Positions 26,489-35,896 of a DNA stretch of 62,077 nt are shown one piece after another. The stretch lies in contig JAQZBN010000024.1 of NCBI GenBank assembly GCA_029238935.1, positions 1-62,077 on the forward strand, written 5' to 3'. This DNA is from Herbinix sp. (GTDB taxonomy: Bacteria; Bacillota; Clostridia; Lachnospirales; Lachnospiraceae). The translations under genes and the position numbers were made by a program. The notes beneath the pieces were generated by a model. The model saw nothing but the letters and a program-made list of their open reading frames with translations, did not search any database and was not told the origin of the DNA. The number at the start of each line of letters is the position of its first letter. Within the stretch, counting starts at the first letter, position 1.

Positions 26489-26520
26489 GGAAAAGAGCGC
26501 AGCAATGTGCGCACTTTTCC
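26489..26520 (-). promoter_or_regulatory. Intercistronic stem-loop between kinase and protease genes
   Basis: GGAAAAGAGCGCA and TGCGCACTTTTCC form a 13-bp stem with one mismatch and a six-base loop. It lies 40 bases after the kinase stop and ends ~35 bases before the protease start. No T-run follows outside the stem. It may limit read-through or protect the kinase mRNA end. Confidence 0.55.
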
Positions 26521-26559
26521 TTAACTCCCAGTAAGTACTCTACTTACTACATTCTCTTG

Positions 26560-29379
26560 TTATTCAGAATAATAATAATCCTCTCTTAATATAATAAGAG
26601 ATTCTATAATACCATCCATATTCAATGCAAAACGGTATACGATATCCTGCTCTATATAATCCATATATACATATCCATCACTGGTATACTGATCTGATGG
26701 TGCTCCCAGATAATAACCTAAATCCTCATAGGTACTGTATTGGCATAATATATCGCTGCTTAAGTAGGGGTAGGATGCCCCGTAAACCTCATAGAAACTG
26801 CATACTCCGGTTGCTGTATCCATATAAAAATCAACCGAGCCATCTTCGTAATCCATACTATAGATATCATATTGACCATATTCATTCTCAAACGGTCCAT
26901 AATAATAGATATCCGGATCATCCATCAAATCAGTCATCGTTATTTCTGTAAGCAGAGAATAGGTTTCGTGATTGTCTGGATAACTGGTACTGATGATATC
27001 CGTTTCATAATAGGTTGGGAAAATACTATCAACCCAACTGCCCGCTACCACCTCTGTGCTATAGGACCCCAGGTTTCCTTCGGTATATAGGTAGCTTACC
27101 TCATAGGTAAATTCATCCAAAGGCGAAAAGTCCTGAATGCTGTTATAGCTTAAATCCAGTGAATATAACTTATTTAGGCTTGCTATTCCACTGATGTTCT
27201 TAATCGCGTTGGAAGACAGATTAATAAATTCAACGTTTACTGGTAACGCCGGTAGCTCTGAGATAAAGTTGGAGCTGGCATTTAAATAATATAGATTCAC
27301 ACAGTTACTAACATCCAAATCATATAACTGATTATAGGATAAGTTGATATCTGTTAAGGTGCTAGGCAGCTTAGGAACTTCCGTTAATTGATTATCCGAT
27401 GCATCCAAGGTTTCTAGATTGATAAATTCTTCAACACCATTCAGACTTTGTATTTCCTGAAAGGAAACATCAAGTTCCTTTACTAACTTCGCCATGTCTT
27501 TCGTAATAACCTCGTTATCATTTAACTTCATGCTGACCTTGATTGCCTTTAAGAAGTTTGCATCCTCTATAATTATGATATTAGGATCCAATCCTTTGCT
27601 TATGGTTAAGGTTATCTTTGTTCCTACTGCCGCCTCTTCTCCGGGAGTTTCATCCATCTGAAGTACGATTCCTGGCTCCTTATCGCTAAAAACTTCTGAG
27701 GTAATAACTTCAAACCCTAAGCCTGTTAACGTATCGGATGCTTCAGCAGATGGTTTGCCTACCACATCCGGTATGGTAATTGCCTCCGGTCCCTGGCTTA
27801 CGATCAATTCTATATCTTTGTCAAAGGTTCTCTTATCCGCTCTTGGACTCTGAACCATTACTTCCCCTTTGGCAACGTCATTATTATATTCATAGACAAT
27901 CTCTGTTTCGTCAACGATAAAACCTTTTTGTTGTAAGGCTTCTATTGCTTCCTCACTATGATATCCCACAACGTTGGGAACCCTAGGCATTGTAAGATAG
28001 ATCAACATCAGTCCTAAAGTTATTACTAGGATCGGAAGGGTAACACATAAGACGATGGTTGTTTTTTTCTTTGTCTTTTTATATGGTGTTTGTTGCATCG
28101 GCATTTGCGATTTGTTCTGATACATGGATGATTGTGGCATCCCTGATGGAGAGACATTGCTATTCGGCTGTGACATACCGTTCTGAGGTATACTTTGATA
28201 AGGTATACCCTGTGGTGGCACACCTTGAGATAACATACTCTGGGGCGGGATTCCTTGCATGGATGCTCCTTGGGGTGGTAATCCCTGCGCAGGTATTCCT
28301 GACTGGGTGTAATTGTGATACATCCCCGGCTGTGGTGCCTGCTGTTGGTAGTTTTGATACCCTCCCGGCGACTGCATCAAACTCTGTGATTGAGGAGCGA
28401 ACATAATTGGTGCCTGGCTCTCTGGATTTAATAGTGCAGATTTAAAATCCTTCACTGTTTGATATCGATTGTATTCTTCTACTGCCAATGATTTTCGGAT
28501 TACAGCATCTACATACGGGCTAACCGGGATATAGGAGGTGACGGGAACTAATTTATCCTGCTCCAGTCGATCCAGTGCCGGTTGCGGTATTGTACCTGTC
28601 ATTAAATAATACGCTGTAGCTCCTAGAGCGTATACATCGGTCCATGGTCCTTGATTCCCTTTGGTAAAATACTGCTCTTTTGGTGTAAATCCATGCTTTA
28701 ATATAACCGATAGTCCCTTATTCTGATCCTGTATGGTTTGTCTTGCAGCTCCAAAATCCAACAATTTCACCTGTTTTGCTGCTGTAATATAAATATTATC
28801 CGGGCTGATATCTCTATGCAGAATATCTTTTCTATGCATCTCAGTAAGGGCATCAATCACCGGCATTAAAATTGTCCGAACGGTTTCAAACGGAAGCCGT
28901 CCTCCCATTTGTTCTGCATATTCTTTTAGGGTTATTCCCTCTATGTACTCCATAACAAAGTAAGCTGTGTGATTTGCTTCAAACAAATCATAGATATCCA
29001 CGATTCCCGGGAAATCACTGAAGTTTTGCAGCATTTGTGCTTCTTGTTTAAATTTTTCAATCCCTATCTTAAAGCTTTGCTCTTTCTCACCGGTATATAT
29101 GGCAACTTCCGTTGTATTTGCATGTCTGGTTGCTAAATCTGCCGGCAGATATTCTTTGATCGCTACTTTGCGTTTATTTTCGCTGTCGTATCCAAGATAG
29201 GTAATACCAAAGCCTCCATGGCCGAGTACCTTTCCAAACTCATAATTTCCGATCTTGGTACCTGGTTTCATAAATAGGGGGTTTTCAGGCATTGCTTGGT
29301 AATCGTATCCACAGTGAATACAAAACCGTCCTTCCGTCATGACCTCCATACAACCATGACATCTTTTCAAGTCTTCCAT
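26560..29379 (-). CDS. Ser/Thr protein kinase with zinc knuckle, two PASTA domains and leucine-rich repeats
   Basis: This 939-residue membrane kinase begins with a cysteine knuckle (C7, C10, C20, C23). The kinase domain (about 44-318) keeps the catalytic lysine K75, HRD 188-190 and DFG 208-210. A Pro/Gln/Gly/Met-rich linker (about 325-435) and one helix (441-462) follow. Outside the cell are two PASTA-like repeats (about 464-530 and 533-596), a leucine-rich repeat block (about 640-770) and an Asp/Tyr/Ser-rich tail. PASTA domains sense cell-wall muropeptides in PrkC/Stk kinases; adding LRRs is unusual. It is the first gene of the protease-PP2C-FHA operon. Confidence 0.9.
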   Translation of the reverse strand: MEDLKRCHGCMEVMTEGRFCIHCGYDYQAMPENPLFMKPGTKIGNYEFGKVLGHGGFGITYLGYDSENKRKVAIKEYLPADLATRHANTTEVAIYTGEKEQSFKIGIEKFKQEAQMLQNFSDFPGIVDIYDLFEANHTAYFVMEYIEGITLKEYAEQMGGRLPFETVRTILMPVIDALTEMHRKDILHRDISPDNIYITAAKQVKLLDFGAARQTIQDQNKGLSVILKHGFTPKEQYFTKGNQGPWTDVYALGATAYYLMTGTIPQPALDRLEQDKLVPVTSYIPVSPYVDAVIRKSLAVEEYNRYQTVKDFKSALLNPESQAPIMFAPQSQSLMQSPGGYQNYQQQAPQPGMYHNYTQSGIPAQGLPPQGASMQGIPPQSMLSQGVPPQGIPYQSIPQNGMSQPNSNVSPSGMPQSSMYQNKSQMPMQQTPYKKTKKKTTIVLCVTLPILVITLGLMLIYLTMPRVPNVVGYHSEEAIEALQQKGFIVDETEIVYEYNNDVAKGEVMVQSPRADKRTFDKDIELIVSQGPEAITIPDVVGKPSAEASDTLTGLGFEVITSEVFSDKEPGIVLQMDETPGEEAAVGTKITLTISKGLDPNIIIIEDANFLKAIKVSMKLNDNEVITKDMAKLVKELDVSFQEIQSLNGVEEFINLETLDASDNQLTEVPKLPSTLTDINLSYNQLYDLDVSNCVNLYYLNASSNFISELPALPVNVEFINLSSNAIKNISGIASLNKLYSLDLSYNSIQDFSPLDEFTYEVSYLYTEGNLGSYSTEVVAGSWVDSIFPTYYETDIISTSYPDNHETYSLLTEITMTDLMDDPDIYYYGPFENEYGQYDIYSMDYEDGSVDFYMDTATGVCSFYEVYGASYPYLSSDILCQYSTYEDLGYYLGAPSDQYTSDGYVYMDYIEQDIVYRFALNMDGIIESLIILREDYYYSE

Positions 29380-29442
29380 AGTTCTCCTCCCCTAAAGTAA
29401 TTAAAAGATAGAGTTACTTGCATAATGCATAATACTAATTTT

Positions 29443-29470
29443 ATTATATCATTATCATATTTCCTGTCAA
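29443..29470 (-). promoter_or_regulatory. Promoter of the kinase operon
   Basis: On the minus strand TTGACA (29465-29470), a 16-bp spacer and TATAAT (29443-29448) form a near-consensus promoter about 65 bp upstream of the kinase ATG, which has AGGGGAGGAG before it. Confidence 0.7.
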
Positions 29471-29601
29471 ACAAAATGTACCTGAAATTCCCCTCAGCTA
29501 GCAATATATCTCTATTTTCCCAAGGCTTTGTCCTATGCTAGATAGGTTCTGTAACGTCCTAAAATATCTTCTTCTATGATATCAGAAACTATCGATGCAT
29601 G

Positions 29602-29647
29602 AAAAAAGGATGATAACTGCAGTATCTACCACCACAATTATCATCCT
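29602..29647 (-). terminator. Terminator after metG
   Basis: AGGATGATAA and TTATCATCCT form a 10-bp stem. On the minus strand it is followed by a T-run (six A on the plus strand at 29602-29607). It lies 16 bases after the metG stop. Confidence 0.85.
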
Positions 29648-29662
29648 AATATCTAGATCAAA

Positions 29663-31654
29663 TTAGCAGATTTCTGCTCCGGATGGCATCGGTTTTTCCG
29701 GTGTCATTAGAGCCAGATTTCCTTCTGCATCCTCTGCACATAACAACATACCTTCTGATAACATACCTGCTAAGGTAGCAGGCTTGAGGTTTACAACTAC
29801 CATTACCTTTTTGCCTACCATTTCGTCCGGAGTGTAATGCGCTTTGATACCGGATACAATCTGTTTTACCTGACTTCCAATCTTTACCTGAGAGCATAAT
29901 AATTTTTTTGACTTCTTTACTTCCTCACAAGCAATGATTTCCCCAACCTGGAATTGCAGCTTTGCAAAATCATCATAGGTGATCTCCGGTTTTGCTTCGA
30001 TATCAATTACAGAGTTATCTTTTTCCTGTTTTGCTTCTTCTTGTACTACTTCATTCCCATGTTCTGTTGTTTGTTCTGCTTTCATTGCATCCACCTTCTC
30101 TAAAATCTCCTTTACGTCTAACCGGGCAAATAAGATCTCCGGAGTTTCCGTTACCTTTGTATTATTCGGATATAAGCCGTATTGATCCAGTTCCTCGATT
30201 GTTCTGCCCTTAGTAGATAATTGATCCAGGATCTTCTTTGAGGTCTCTGGCATAAACGGTTCCAGAAGGCTGGCTCCGATACAGATGCTCTCCACCAAAT
30301 TATATAATACCGTTTCAAGACGGGCTTTCTTCTCTTCTTCTTTCGCTAATACCCATGGCATCGTCTCATCGATATATTTGTTACATCTTTTAAATAACGT
30401 AAAGATTTCACTAATTGCATCTGCGATGCGAAGCTTCTCTACCTTCGTAACAACTTTTTTCTTAGTTTCCAGTGCCACTGCTTTTAATTCATCATCCACA
30501 GGTTCCACTACATTTCCATTAATAACAATACCGCTAAAATATTTATTCGACATGGAGATCGTACGGTTTACAAGATTACCAAGTGTATTGGCAAGATCTG
30601 AATTTAAACGCTCAACCACCAGTTCCCAGGAGATGACACCGTCATTATCAAATGGCATCTCATGAAGCACAAAATAACGAACAGCATCTACTCCAAAGAA
30701 TTTAACCAAATCATCGGCATAGATCACATTTCCTTTGGACTTACTCATCTTATCTCCGGAGTTAGCCGGAATTAACCAAGGATGACCGAAGATTTGCTTC
30801 GGTAGTGGTATATCCATCGCCATCAGCATAATCGGCCAGTAAATGGTATGAAAACGCAAAATATCCTTACCAATCAGGTGAAGATCTGCAGGCCAGAATT
30901 TCGTAAATAAATCCCCACTGTTACCGTCTGCATCAAAGCCAATACCGGTGATATAATTACTTAATGCATCGATCCATACATAAACAACATGTCTGTTGTC
31001 AAAATCTACCGGGACACCCCATTTGAAAGAGCTTCTGGTTACACAAAGATCCTGAAGTCCCGGGAGAAGGAAATTATTCATCATCTCGTTCTTTCTGGAT
31101 TCCGGCTGAATAAATTCCGGATGAGTATTAATATGTTCAATCAAACGGTCAGTATATTTACTTAATTTGAGAAAGTAAGCCTCTTCCTTCGCTGGCTGAA
31201 CCTCTCTACCGCAATCAGGACATTTCCCATCCTTTAATTGGGATGGTGTAAAGAAAGATTCACAAGGCGTACAATACATCCCCTCATAAACTCCCTTGTA
31301 GATATCCCCTTGCTCATATAATTTTTTAAATATCTTCTGAATTTGCTTCTCATGATCTGCATCCGTCGTACGAATGAATTTATCATAGGAGGTGTTCATT
31401 AAATCCCAGATGCGTTTAATTTCTCCAGCTACTCCGTCTACAAATTCCTTTGGTGTAATGCCGGCATCTGCCGCCTTTAACTCGATCTTCTGTCCATGTT
31501 CATCGGTACCGGTCTGAAAGAATACATCGTATCCCTCAAAACGCTTAAATCTAGCTATACTATCTGCCAGTACGATTTCATACGTATTTCCAATATGAGG
31601 TTTTCCGGACGTATATGCAATTGCTGTGGTGATATAATATGGTTTTCTACTCAT
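29663..31654 (-). CDS. metG: Methionine--tRNA ligase
   Basis: This 663-residue class I aminoacyl-tRNA synthetase charges tRNA-Met. The HIGH motif appears as PHIGN near residue 20 and KMSKSKGN near residue 330. A zinc knuckle (CTPCESFF and CPDCGRE) lies at about 125-150. The C-terminal ~105 residues form an EMAPII-like tRNA-binding domain (about 555-663, DFAKLQFQVGEIIACEEVKK) separated by a Glu/Lys-rich linker. The ATG at 31654 is chosen over an in-frame TTG two codons earlier because spacing from AAAGGA is better. Expression is controlled by a Met T-box leader. It is complete, with no missing motif. Confidence 0.96.
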   Translation of the reverse strand: MSRKPYYITTAIAYTSGKPHIGNTYEIVLADSIARFKRFEGYDVFFQTGTDEHGQKIELKAADAGITPKEFVDGVAGEIKRIWDLMNTSYDKFIRTTDADHEKQIQKIFKKLYEQGDIYKGVYEGMYCTPCESFFTPSQLKDGKCPDCGREVQPAKEEAYFLKLSKYTDRLIEHINTHPEFIQPESRKNEMMNNFLLPGLQDLCVTRSSFKWGVPVDFDNRHVVYVWIDALSNYITGIGFDADGNSGDLFTKFWPADLHLIGKDILRFHTIYWPIMLMAMDIPLPKQIFGHPWLIPANSGDKMSKSKGNVIYADDLVKFFGVDAVRYFVLHEMPFDNDGVISWELVVERLNSDLANTLGNLVNRTISMSNKYFSGIVINGNVVEPVDDELKAVALETKKKVVTKVEKLRIADAISEIFTLFKRCNKYIDETMPWVLAKEEEKKARLETVLYNLVESICIGASLLEPFMPETSKKILDQLSTKGRTIEELDQYGLYPNNTKVTETPEILFARLDVKEILEKVDAMKAEQTTEHGNEVVQEEAKQEKDNSVIDIEAKPEITYDDFAKLQFQVGEIIACEEVKKSKKLLCSQVKIGSQVKQIVSGIKAHYTPDEMVGKKVMVVVNLKPATLAGMLSEGMLLCAEDAEGNLALMTPEKPMPSGAEIC

Positions 31655-31773
31655 TATCAATCAATCCTTTCCTGATTTTATTAATTTCCAACTTTTTCTC
31701 ATTTTAACCAAGTCATAATTTAATCAATTTCGTAAGATCTTGTAAAAGATACCTCTCCATGATAAAGAACAAT

Positions 31774-32060
31774 AAAAAACTCCCGTCTTTAAATCACTTT
31801 AAAGACGAGAGGAACTCCCGTGGTACCACTTTAATTTACTTTTCTTTCGCAAGAAAAGCCTTCATCACTATAACGGGTGATCCCGTCGCAGCCTAAGATT
31901 ACTCTTCGGTGCGCAGCTCCAAGACCATCTTCTGTAGGTTACACGTGCTTGTATAAAACACAAACAGGGAACAATCCCATCTCCCTTTCTCAGCCTAACC
32001 GGGTTCTCTGTTAATCGCTTGCCTACGTACTCTTCTTTTCCTTGCATTTAACCTATATTT
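31774..32060 (-). promoter_or_regulatory. T-box leader of metG (Met specifier)
   Basis: The minus-strand leader contains the T-box core (GGTACCACGGG on the minus strand, about 31818-31833). A terminator then follows (CGTCTTTAAA...TTTAAAGACG and a T-run, about 31780-31808). Stem I is recognisable from an AGAAGAGTAC S-turn-like motif and GTAGG/CCTAC pairing. In the facing loop AGAAGATGG offers ATG (31926-31928) as specifier codon, matching methionine. Uncharged tRNA-Met should stabilise the antiterminator and raise metG expression. The T-box identity is strong; stem I detail was drawn by eye. Confidence 0.88.
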
Positions 32061-32067
32061 ATGTCAA

Positions 32068-32096
32068 AGTATACCATGACGATATGTTTTTGTCAA
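32068..32096 (-). promoter_or_regulatory. Promoter of T-box/metG transcript
   Basis: TTGACA (32091-32096 on the minus strand), a 17-bp spacer and TATACT (32068-32073) lie just upstream of the T-box leader and fit a consensus sigma-A promoter. Confidence 0.8.
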
Positions 32097-32191
32097 ATTG
32101 TTCTACTTTTTAAGTCTACTCTTATTCTATTCCAATATCTTTCACCTTCAACGACCATTTTATTCTATTCCTAGAATTTGTGTCCCTGCTA

Positions 32192-32200
32192 TGTTATAAT
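32192..32200 (+). promoter_or_regulatory. Extended -10 promoter element for CapA-like gene
   Basis: TGTTATAAT (TATAAT at 32195-32200 with an upstream TG) is an extended -10 element about 110 bp before the CapA-like gene. No good -35 is seen, as is usual for this promoter class. Confidence 0.5.
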
Positions 32201-32309
32201 TACGTATATTTGGGCAAATATTTGAATAGATAATAGGTCTGACGATGCAGGGTCATTCCTTCCCCTATTACCTTCCTGCAAATATTACGTTACGAGGAAC
32301 AGAACCATT

Positions 32310-34406
32310 ATGAAAAATAAGAATAATAGTATACTCTGTCGTAAATCGTTTTCTTTTCTATTCATGATTGTATTAACCACAATAATCCTAACAGGTTGCT
32401 CTAGTCTTTTTAAGAATAAAGTTGTTGAACAGGATTCACCAGATGAATCCAATACAGCTTTCGATGATAACACAGTATATGAGGAGCAACAGAAAAACAC
32501 TTTATCCGATCGATCTGTTACAGAGACCATTACTACAGAAATTCCCTATTCCTTCTTTAACCCGGAAGGTACTAATCTGACTGAGCGTATTAACGCCCCA
32601 AACGGCTTCACAAGAATTCCTTCCGAATCGTCTGAATTAACAGGGTTTATAAGAGAACTCCCTCTGAAAGAGGATGGTAGTAAAATCCTTCTTTATGACA
32701 AAACCGAAAAAGGAAATCAAGATAATCATGTCGCAGTCTTTGAACTCAGTGTCGGTAATAGAGATTTACAACAATGTGCTGATTCTGCCATGCGAATCTA
32801 CGCAGAATATTTATGGTCAATTGGGGCATATGATCGAATAGCCTTTCATTTAACCAACGGCTTTCTCATGGAATATTCAAAATGGCGGGATGGTTATCGT
32901 ATTGAAGTAAAAGGAAATAATGTTAGCTGGGTCAATACTCAGGACTATGATGCCACTTCCTATGAATGCTTTAAAGAATATCTAGAAATGGTATTTGCAT
33001 ATGCAGGAACTCTATCCTTATCTTATGAATGCACTCCTGTGGAAAATATAAACGATATCCGACCTGGAGATCTTTTTTTACAAGGTGGTAGCCCAGGTCA
33101 TTGCGTTATGGTTGTAGATATTGCCAAGAATTCTGACGGCGAACTTAGTTTCCTTCTGGCTCAAGGCTACCTGCCGGCACAGGATTTTCATGTATTAAAA
33201 AACCCGCTCCATCCGAAAGATCCTTGGTATTATAGTTCAGAATTAAATTATCCTCTAATCACACCTTCTTGGACCTTTGATGAAGGCTCCCTGGTTCGTT
33301 GGTCAAACTTCCCACTATCTTCCTCCGATTCATTGTCTACCCTGTCTGATTACATCATCACCTCCAACGAAGAAACGAAGCAGGAAGTAACTATTTTAGC
33401 TGTTGGCGATAACCTTGTTCATACCCAGGTGGTGGAAAGTGGACTACAGGAAGATGGTTCCTATCAGTTTGACCATCTATTTGCGCATCTTAAGGAGGAC
33501 ATTTCGGCTGCCGATATTGCTATTATTAATCAGGAGACTATCCTTGGCGGTGATGACTTTCCTTATACCGGATACCCCAGTTTTAATTCACCTACCGAAA
33601 TAGGAGATGCTATCTTCAAAGCCGGTTTTGATGTGGTGCTACATGCAACAAATCATACGATGGATATGGGATCGAAAGGAGTGGAAAATACTCTTGCCTT
33701 TTGGAAACAGTATCCGGATATTTTACTCTGCGGAATCTCTGAGTCAAATGAGGACCGGGATAGTATTCCCATCCTAGAGAAAAATGGAATTAAATTTGCT
33801 ATGTTAAATTACACTTATGGTTTAAATGGATACAAAGTGCCGGAAGCTAAGCCCTATCTCGTCAACCTAATAGATAAAGATGCAATGGCAGAAGATATTA
33901 AACAAGCAAAAGAACTAGCAGATTTTATTATTGTGTTTCCTCATTGGGGAACAGAGTATGTTTATGAACCAACCAATGAGCAGGAAGAGCTCGTCGACTT
34001 TTTCTATGAACAGGGTGTAGATCTGATCCTAGGTACCCATCCCCATGTAATTGAACCTGTCGAATGGATAGAAGATTCACCGGAACACAAGATGCTCGTT
34101 TACTATTCCCTGGGTAATTACGTTTCTTATCAAAAAGAGGCACCAAGAATGTTAGGTGGTATGGCAACAATTACAATAACCAAGGATGAAAGCGGTACTT
34201 ACATCAGCAAGTCCGACATCACTCCCATTATAACCCATTATGAAAATGGTCCTTCTGATTACAATTACGGTGTATATAAATTATCCGATTATACCGAAGA
34301 GCAAGCCCTTGTCCATGGGGTCTTGGAGCTAGAGCAAAAAAGTATTTTCACCTTGGATGGTACCTACTCCCTGGCAAAACAGGTACTTGGTCCTTGGTTC
34401 TATTAA
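32310..34406 (+). CDS. Lipoprotein fusing DUF4846 and CapA/PgsA-like phosphoesterase domains
   Basis: This 698-residue lipoprotein has a signal peptide ending at ILTGC (C30). Residues about 85-345 match DUF4846 (FTRIPSESSELTGFIRELPL, then RPGDLFLQGGSPGHCVMVVD and ending DEGSLVRW). After a short linker, residues about 365-640 match the CapA/PgsA metallophosphatase-like family (VTILAVGDNLVHTQVV, NQETILGG, ATNHTMDMGSKGVENT, FPHWGTEYVYEP, LGTHPHVIEPVEW, YYSLGNYVSYQ). CapA proteins take part in poly-gamma-glutamate capsule anchoring, but many family members have other or unknown substrates. No capsule synthetase is nearby. Joining the two domains in one chain suggests action on a shared surface polymer. 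Single gene. Confidence 0.8.
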   Translation: MKNKNNSILCRKSFSFLFMIVLTTIILTGCSSLFKNKVVEQDSPDESNTAFDDNTVYEEQQKNTLSDRSVTETITTEIPYSFFNPEGTNLTERINAPNGFTRIPSESSELTGFIRELPLKEDGSKILLYDKTEKGNQDNHVAVFELSVGNRDLQQCADSAMRIYAEYLWSIGAYDRIAFHLTNGFLMEYSKWRDGYRIEVKGNNVSWVNTQDYDATSYECFKEYLEMVFAYAGTLSLSYECTPVENINDIRPGDLFLQGGSPGHCVMVVDIAKNSDGELSFLLAQGYLPAQDFHVLKNPLHPKDPWYYSSELNYPLITPSWTFDEGSLVRWSNFPLSSSDSLSTLSDYIITSNEETKQEVTILAVGDNLVHTQVVESGLQEDGSYQFDHLFAHLKEDISAADIAIINQETILGGDDFPYTGYPSFNSPTEIGDAIFKAGFDVVLHATNHTMDMGSKGVENTLAFWKQYPDILLCGISESNEDRDSIPILEKNGIKFAMLNYTYGLNGYKVPEAKPYLVNLIDKDAMAEDIKQAKELADFIIVFPHWGTEYVYEPTNEQEELVDFFYEQGVDLILGTHPHVIEPVEWIEDSPEHKMLVYYSLGNYVSYQKEAPRMLGGMATITITKDESGTYISKSDITPIITHYENGPSDYNYGVYKLSDYTEEQALVHGVLELEQKSIFTLDGTYSLAKQVLGPWFY

Positions 34407-34483
34407 GGGATTGATGCTGATTGGTCTCCTAGACTCTTCTGTATAAAATACTATATGAAATAGGTCATCTATAGATAAATAAG

Positions 34484-34558
34484 AGCATTAAAATAAGGTT
34501 GTTCAAAAAGGTACACCATAACACAAGTGTACGTTTTGCACAACCTTACTTTAATGCT
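34484..34558. repeat. 75-nt near-perfect hairpin element
   Basis: AGCATTAAAATAAGGTTGT (34484-34502) pairs with ACAACCTTACTTTAATGCT (34540-34558), one mismatch. An inner GTACAC/GTGTAC stem is also present. It lies between convergent genes (CapA-like and galE) but lacks a T-run on either side. It may work as a bidirectional transcription barrier or be a small palindromic repeat. The remainder of this 305-bp gap holds nothing recognisable. Confidence 0.55.
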
Positions 34559-34711
34559 TCTACCCTCAAGCTTCCCCAACTTCAATCCTCTGGTTTATAC
34601 CTTCTCCGTACTAACCTCATTAAGATTATCAAATTTTATACGATTTGTCAATAGAATTGCTGTTAAACTTGTCTATTGATACAAATTAACCAAAACAATT
34701 TACAATGTTTC

Positions 34712-35728
34712 CTATTTTATTTGATATCCTTTGGGATTTTTACTCTGCCAGCGATAAGAATCCTCACACATTTTCTCTATCCCTCGTTCTGCCTTCCAGC
34801 CCAGTTCCTCGTAAGCCTTTGTCGAATCCGCATAGGTTATGGCAATATCACCGGGCCTTCTAGGTGTAACTCGATATGGCAGCTCCTTATTGCAAGCTTT
34901 CTCATAATTCTTAATTACCTCAAATACACTGTACCCTACACCGGTTCCGAGGTTATAGGTAACTAAACCCGGATTTTGCTGCAGTTTTTCGATCGCCTTA
35001 ATGTGACCTAAAGCGAGATCTACGACATGGATATAATCACGCACTCCAGTTCCGTCCGGAGTATCATAATCATCACCAAACACTTGAATCTGCTCTAATA
35101 CTCCTGCTGCCACCTTCGCAACATAAGGTACCAAGTTATTCGGAATTCCGTTGGGATCTTCTCCAATCTCACCGCTTTCATGGGCACCAATGGGATTAAA
35201 GTATCTAAGTATTGCAATATTCCAGGTTGAATCAGAAGCATATAAATCCCTCAGCATCTCTTCAATAATTAGCTTTGTTCTGCCATATGGATTTGTCGCC
35301 GATAACGGAAAATCTTCGGTCACAGGAACGGTCTTTGGCTCCCCATACACGGTGGCAGATGAGGAAAACACGAGATTCTTCACATCAAATTCCTGCATGA
35401 GCTCCAATAGATTTATAGTTCCCGTTAAATTATTATGAAAATATTTTAATGGAATTGAGCAGGATTCCCCAACTGCCTTTAGACCTGCAAAGTGGATTAC
35501 AGAATCGATCTTCTCCTTTTCAAAAATAGTTCTTAGAGCATCCCGATCCACGATATCAGCTTCATAGAATTTTATTTTCTTACCGGTTAAGGTCTCAACC
35601 CGACGAATGGATTCCATGCAGGAGTTACTAAAATTATCAACTGCTATTACCTCATATCCTGCATTAAGAAGTTCCAGATTTGTATGACTAGCGATATAAC
35701 CAGCACCGCCTGTTACTAATATTTTCAT
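34712..35728 (-). CDS. galE: UDP-glucose 4-epimerase
   Basis: This 338-residue short-chain dehydrogenase-type enzyme interconverts UDP-glucose and UDP-galactose with bound NAD. The N-terminal Rossmann motif is TGGAGYIAS, where the third glycine of the usual GGAGYIG is alanine. The catalytic pieces are SSSATVYG (about 122-129) and YGRTK (about 148-152). The closing DPKKA-like region is replaced by ERGIEKMCEDSYRW, which still fits GalE. The length is typical. It feeds surface polysaccharide or galactose metabolism. Single gene on the minus strand, convergent with the CapA-like gene; no Leloir partners are adjacent. Confidence 0.93.
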   Translation of the reverse strand: MKILVTGGAGYIASHTNLELLNAGYEVIAVDNFSNSCMESIRRVETLTGKKIKFYEADIVDRDALRTIFEKEKIDSVIHFAGLKAVGESCSIPLKYFHNNLTGTINLLELMQEFDVKNLVFSSSATVYGEPKTVPVTEDFPLSATNPYGRTKLIIEEMLRDLYASDSTWNIAILRYFNPIGAHESGEIGEDPNGIPNNLVPYVAKVAAGVLEQIQVFGDDYDTPDGTGVRDYIHVVDLALGHIKAIEKLQQNPGLVTYNLGTGVGYSVFEVIKNYEKACNKELPYRVTPRRPGDIAITYADSTKAYEELGWKAERGIEKMCEDSYRWQSKNPKGYQIK

Positions 35729-35829
35729 GCTACGTTCTCCTTTTATACGTTCTCATTACGCTATAGCTATTTTAACCTATTTTCCATAATTTGAAAATAG
35801 AAAATTATATAATATATTTGATCCATGTC

Positions 35830-35858
35830 TTGAAGATTTTTCTTCAATACGGTATTCT
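35830..35858 (+). promoter_or_regulatory. Putative promoter with palindrome for the 247-aa protein gene
   Basis: TTGAAG (35830-35835), a 17-bp spacer and TATTCT (35853-35858) form a plausible promoter. A palindrome (TTGAAGA and TCTTCAA, 35830-35847) overlaps the -35 and spacer and could be an operator. Confidence 0.4.
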
Positions 35859-35896
35859 AACAATATTACACCCTATAGGAACGGTAGGTAATTATT

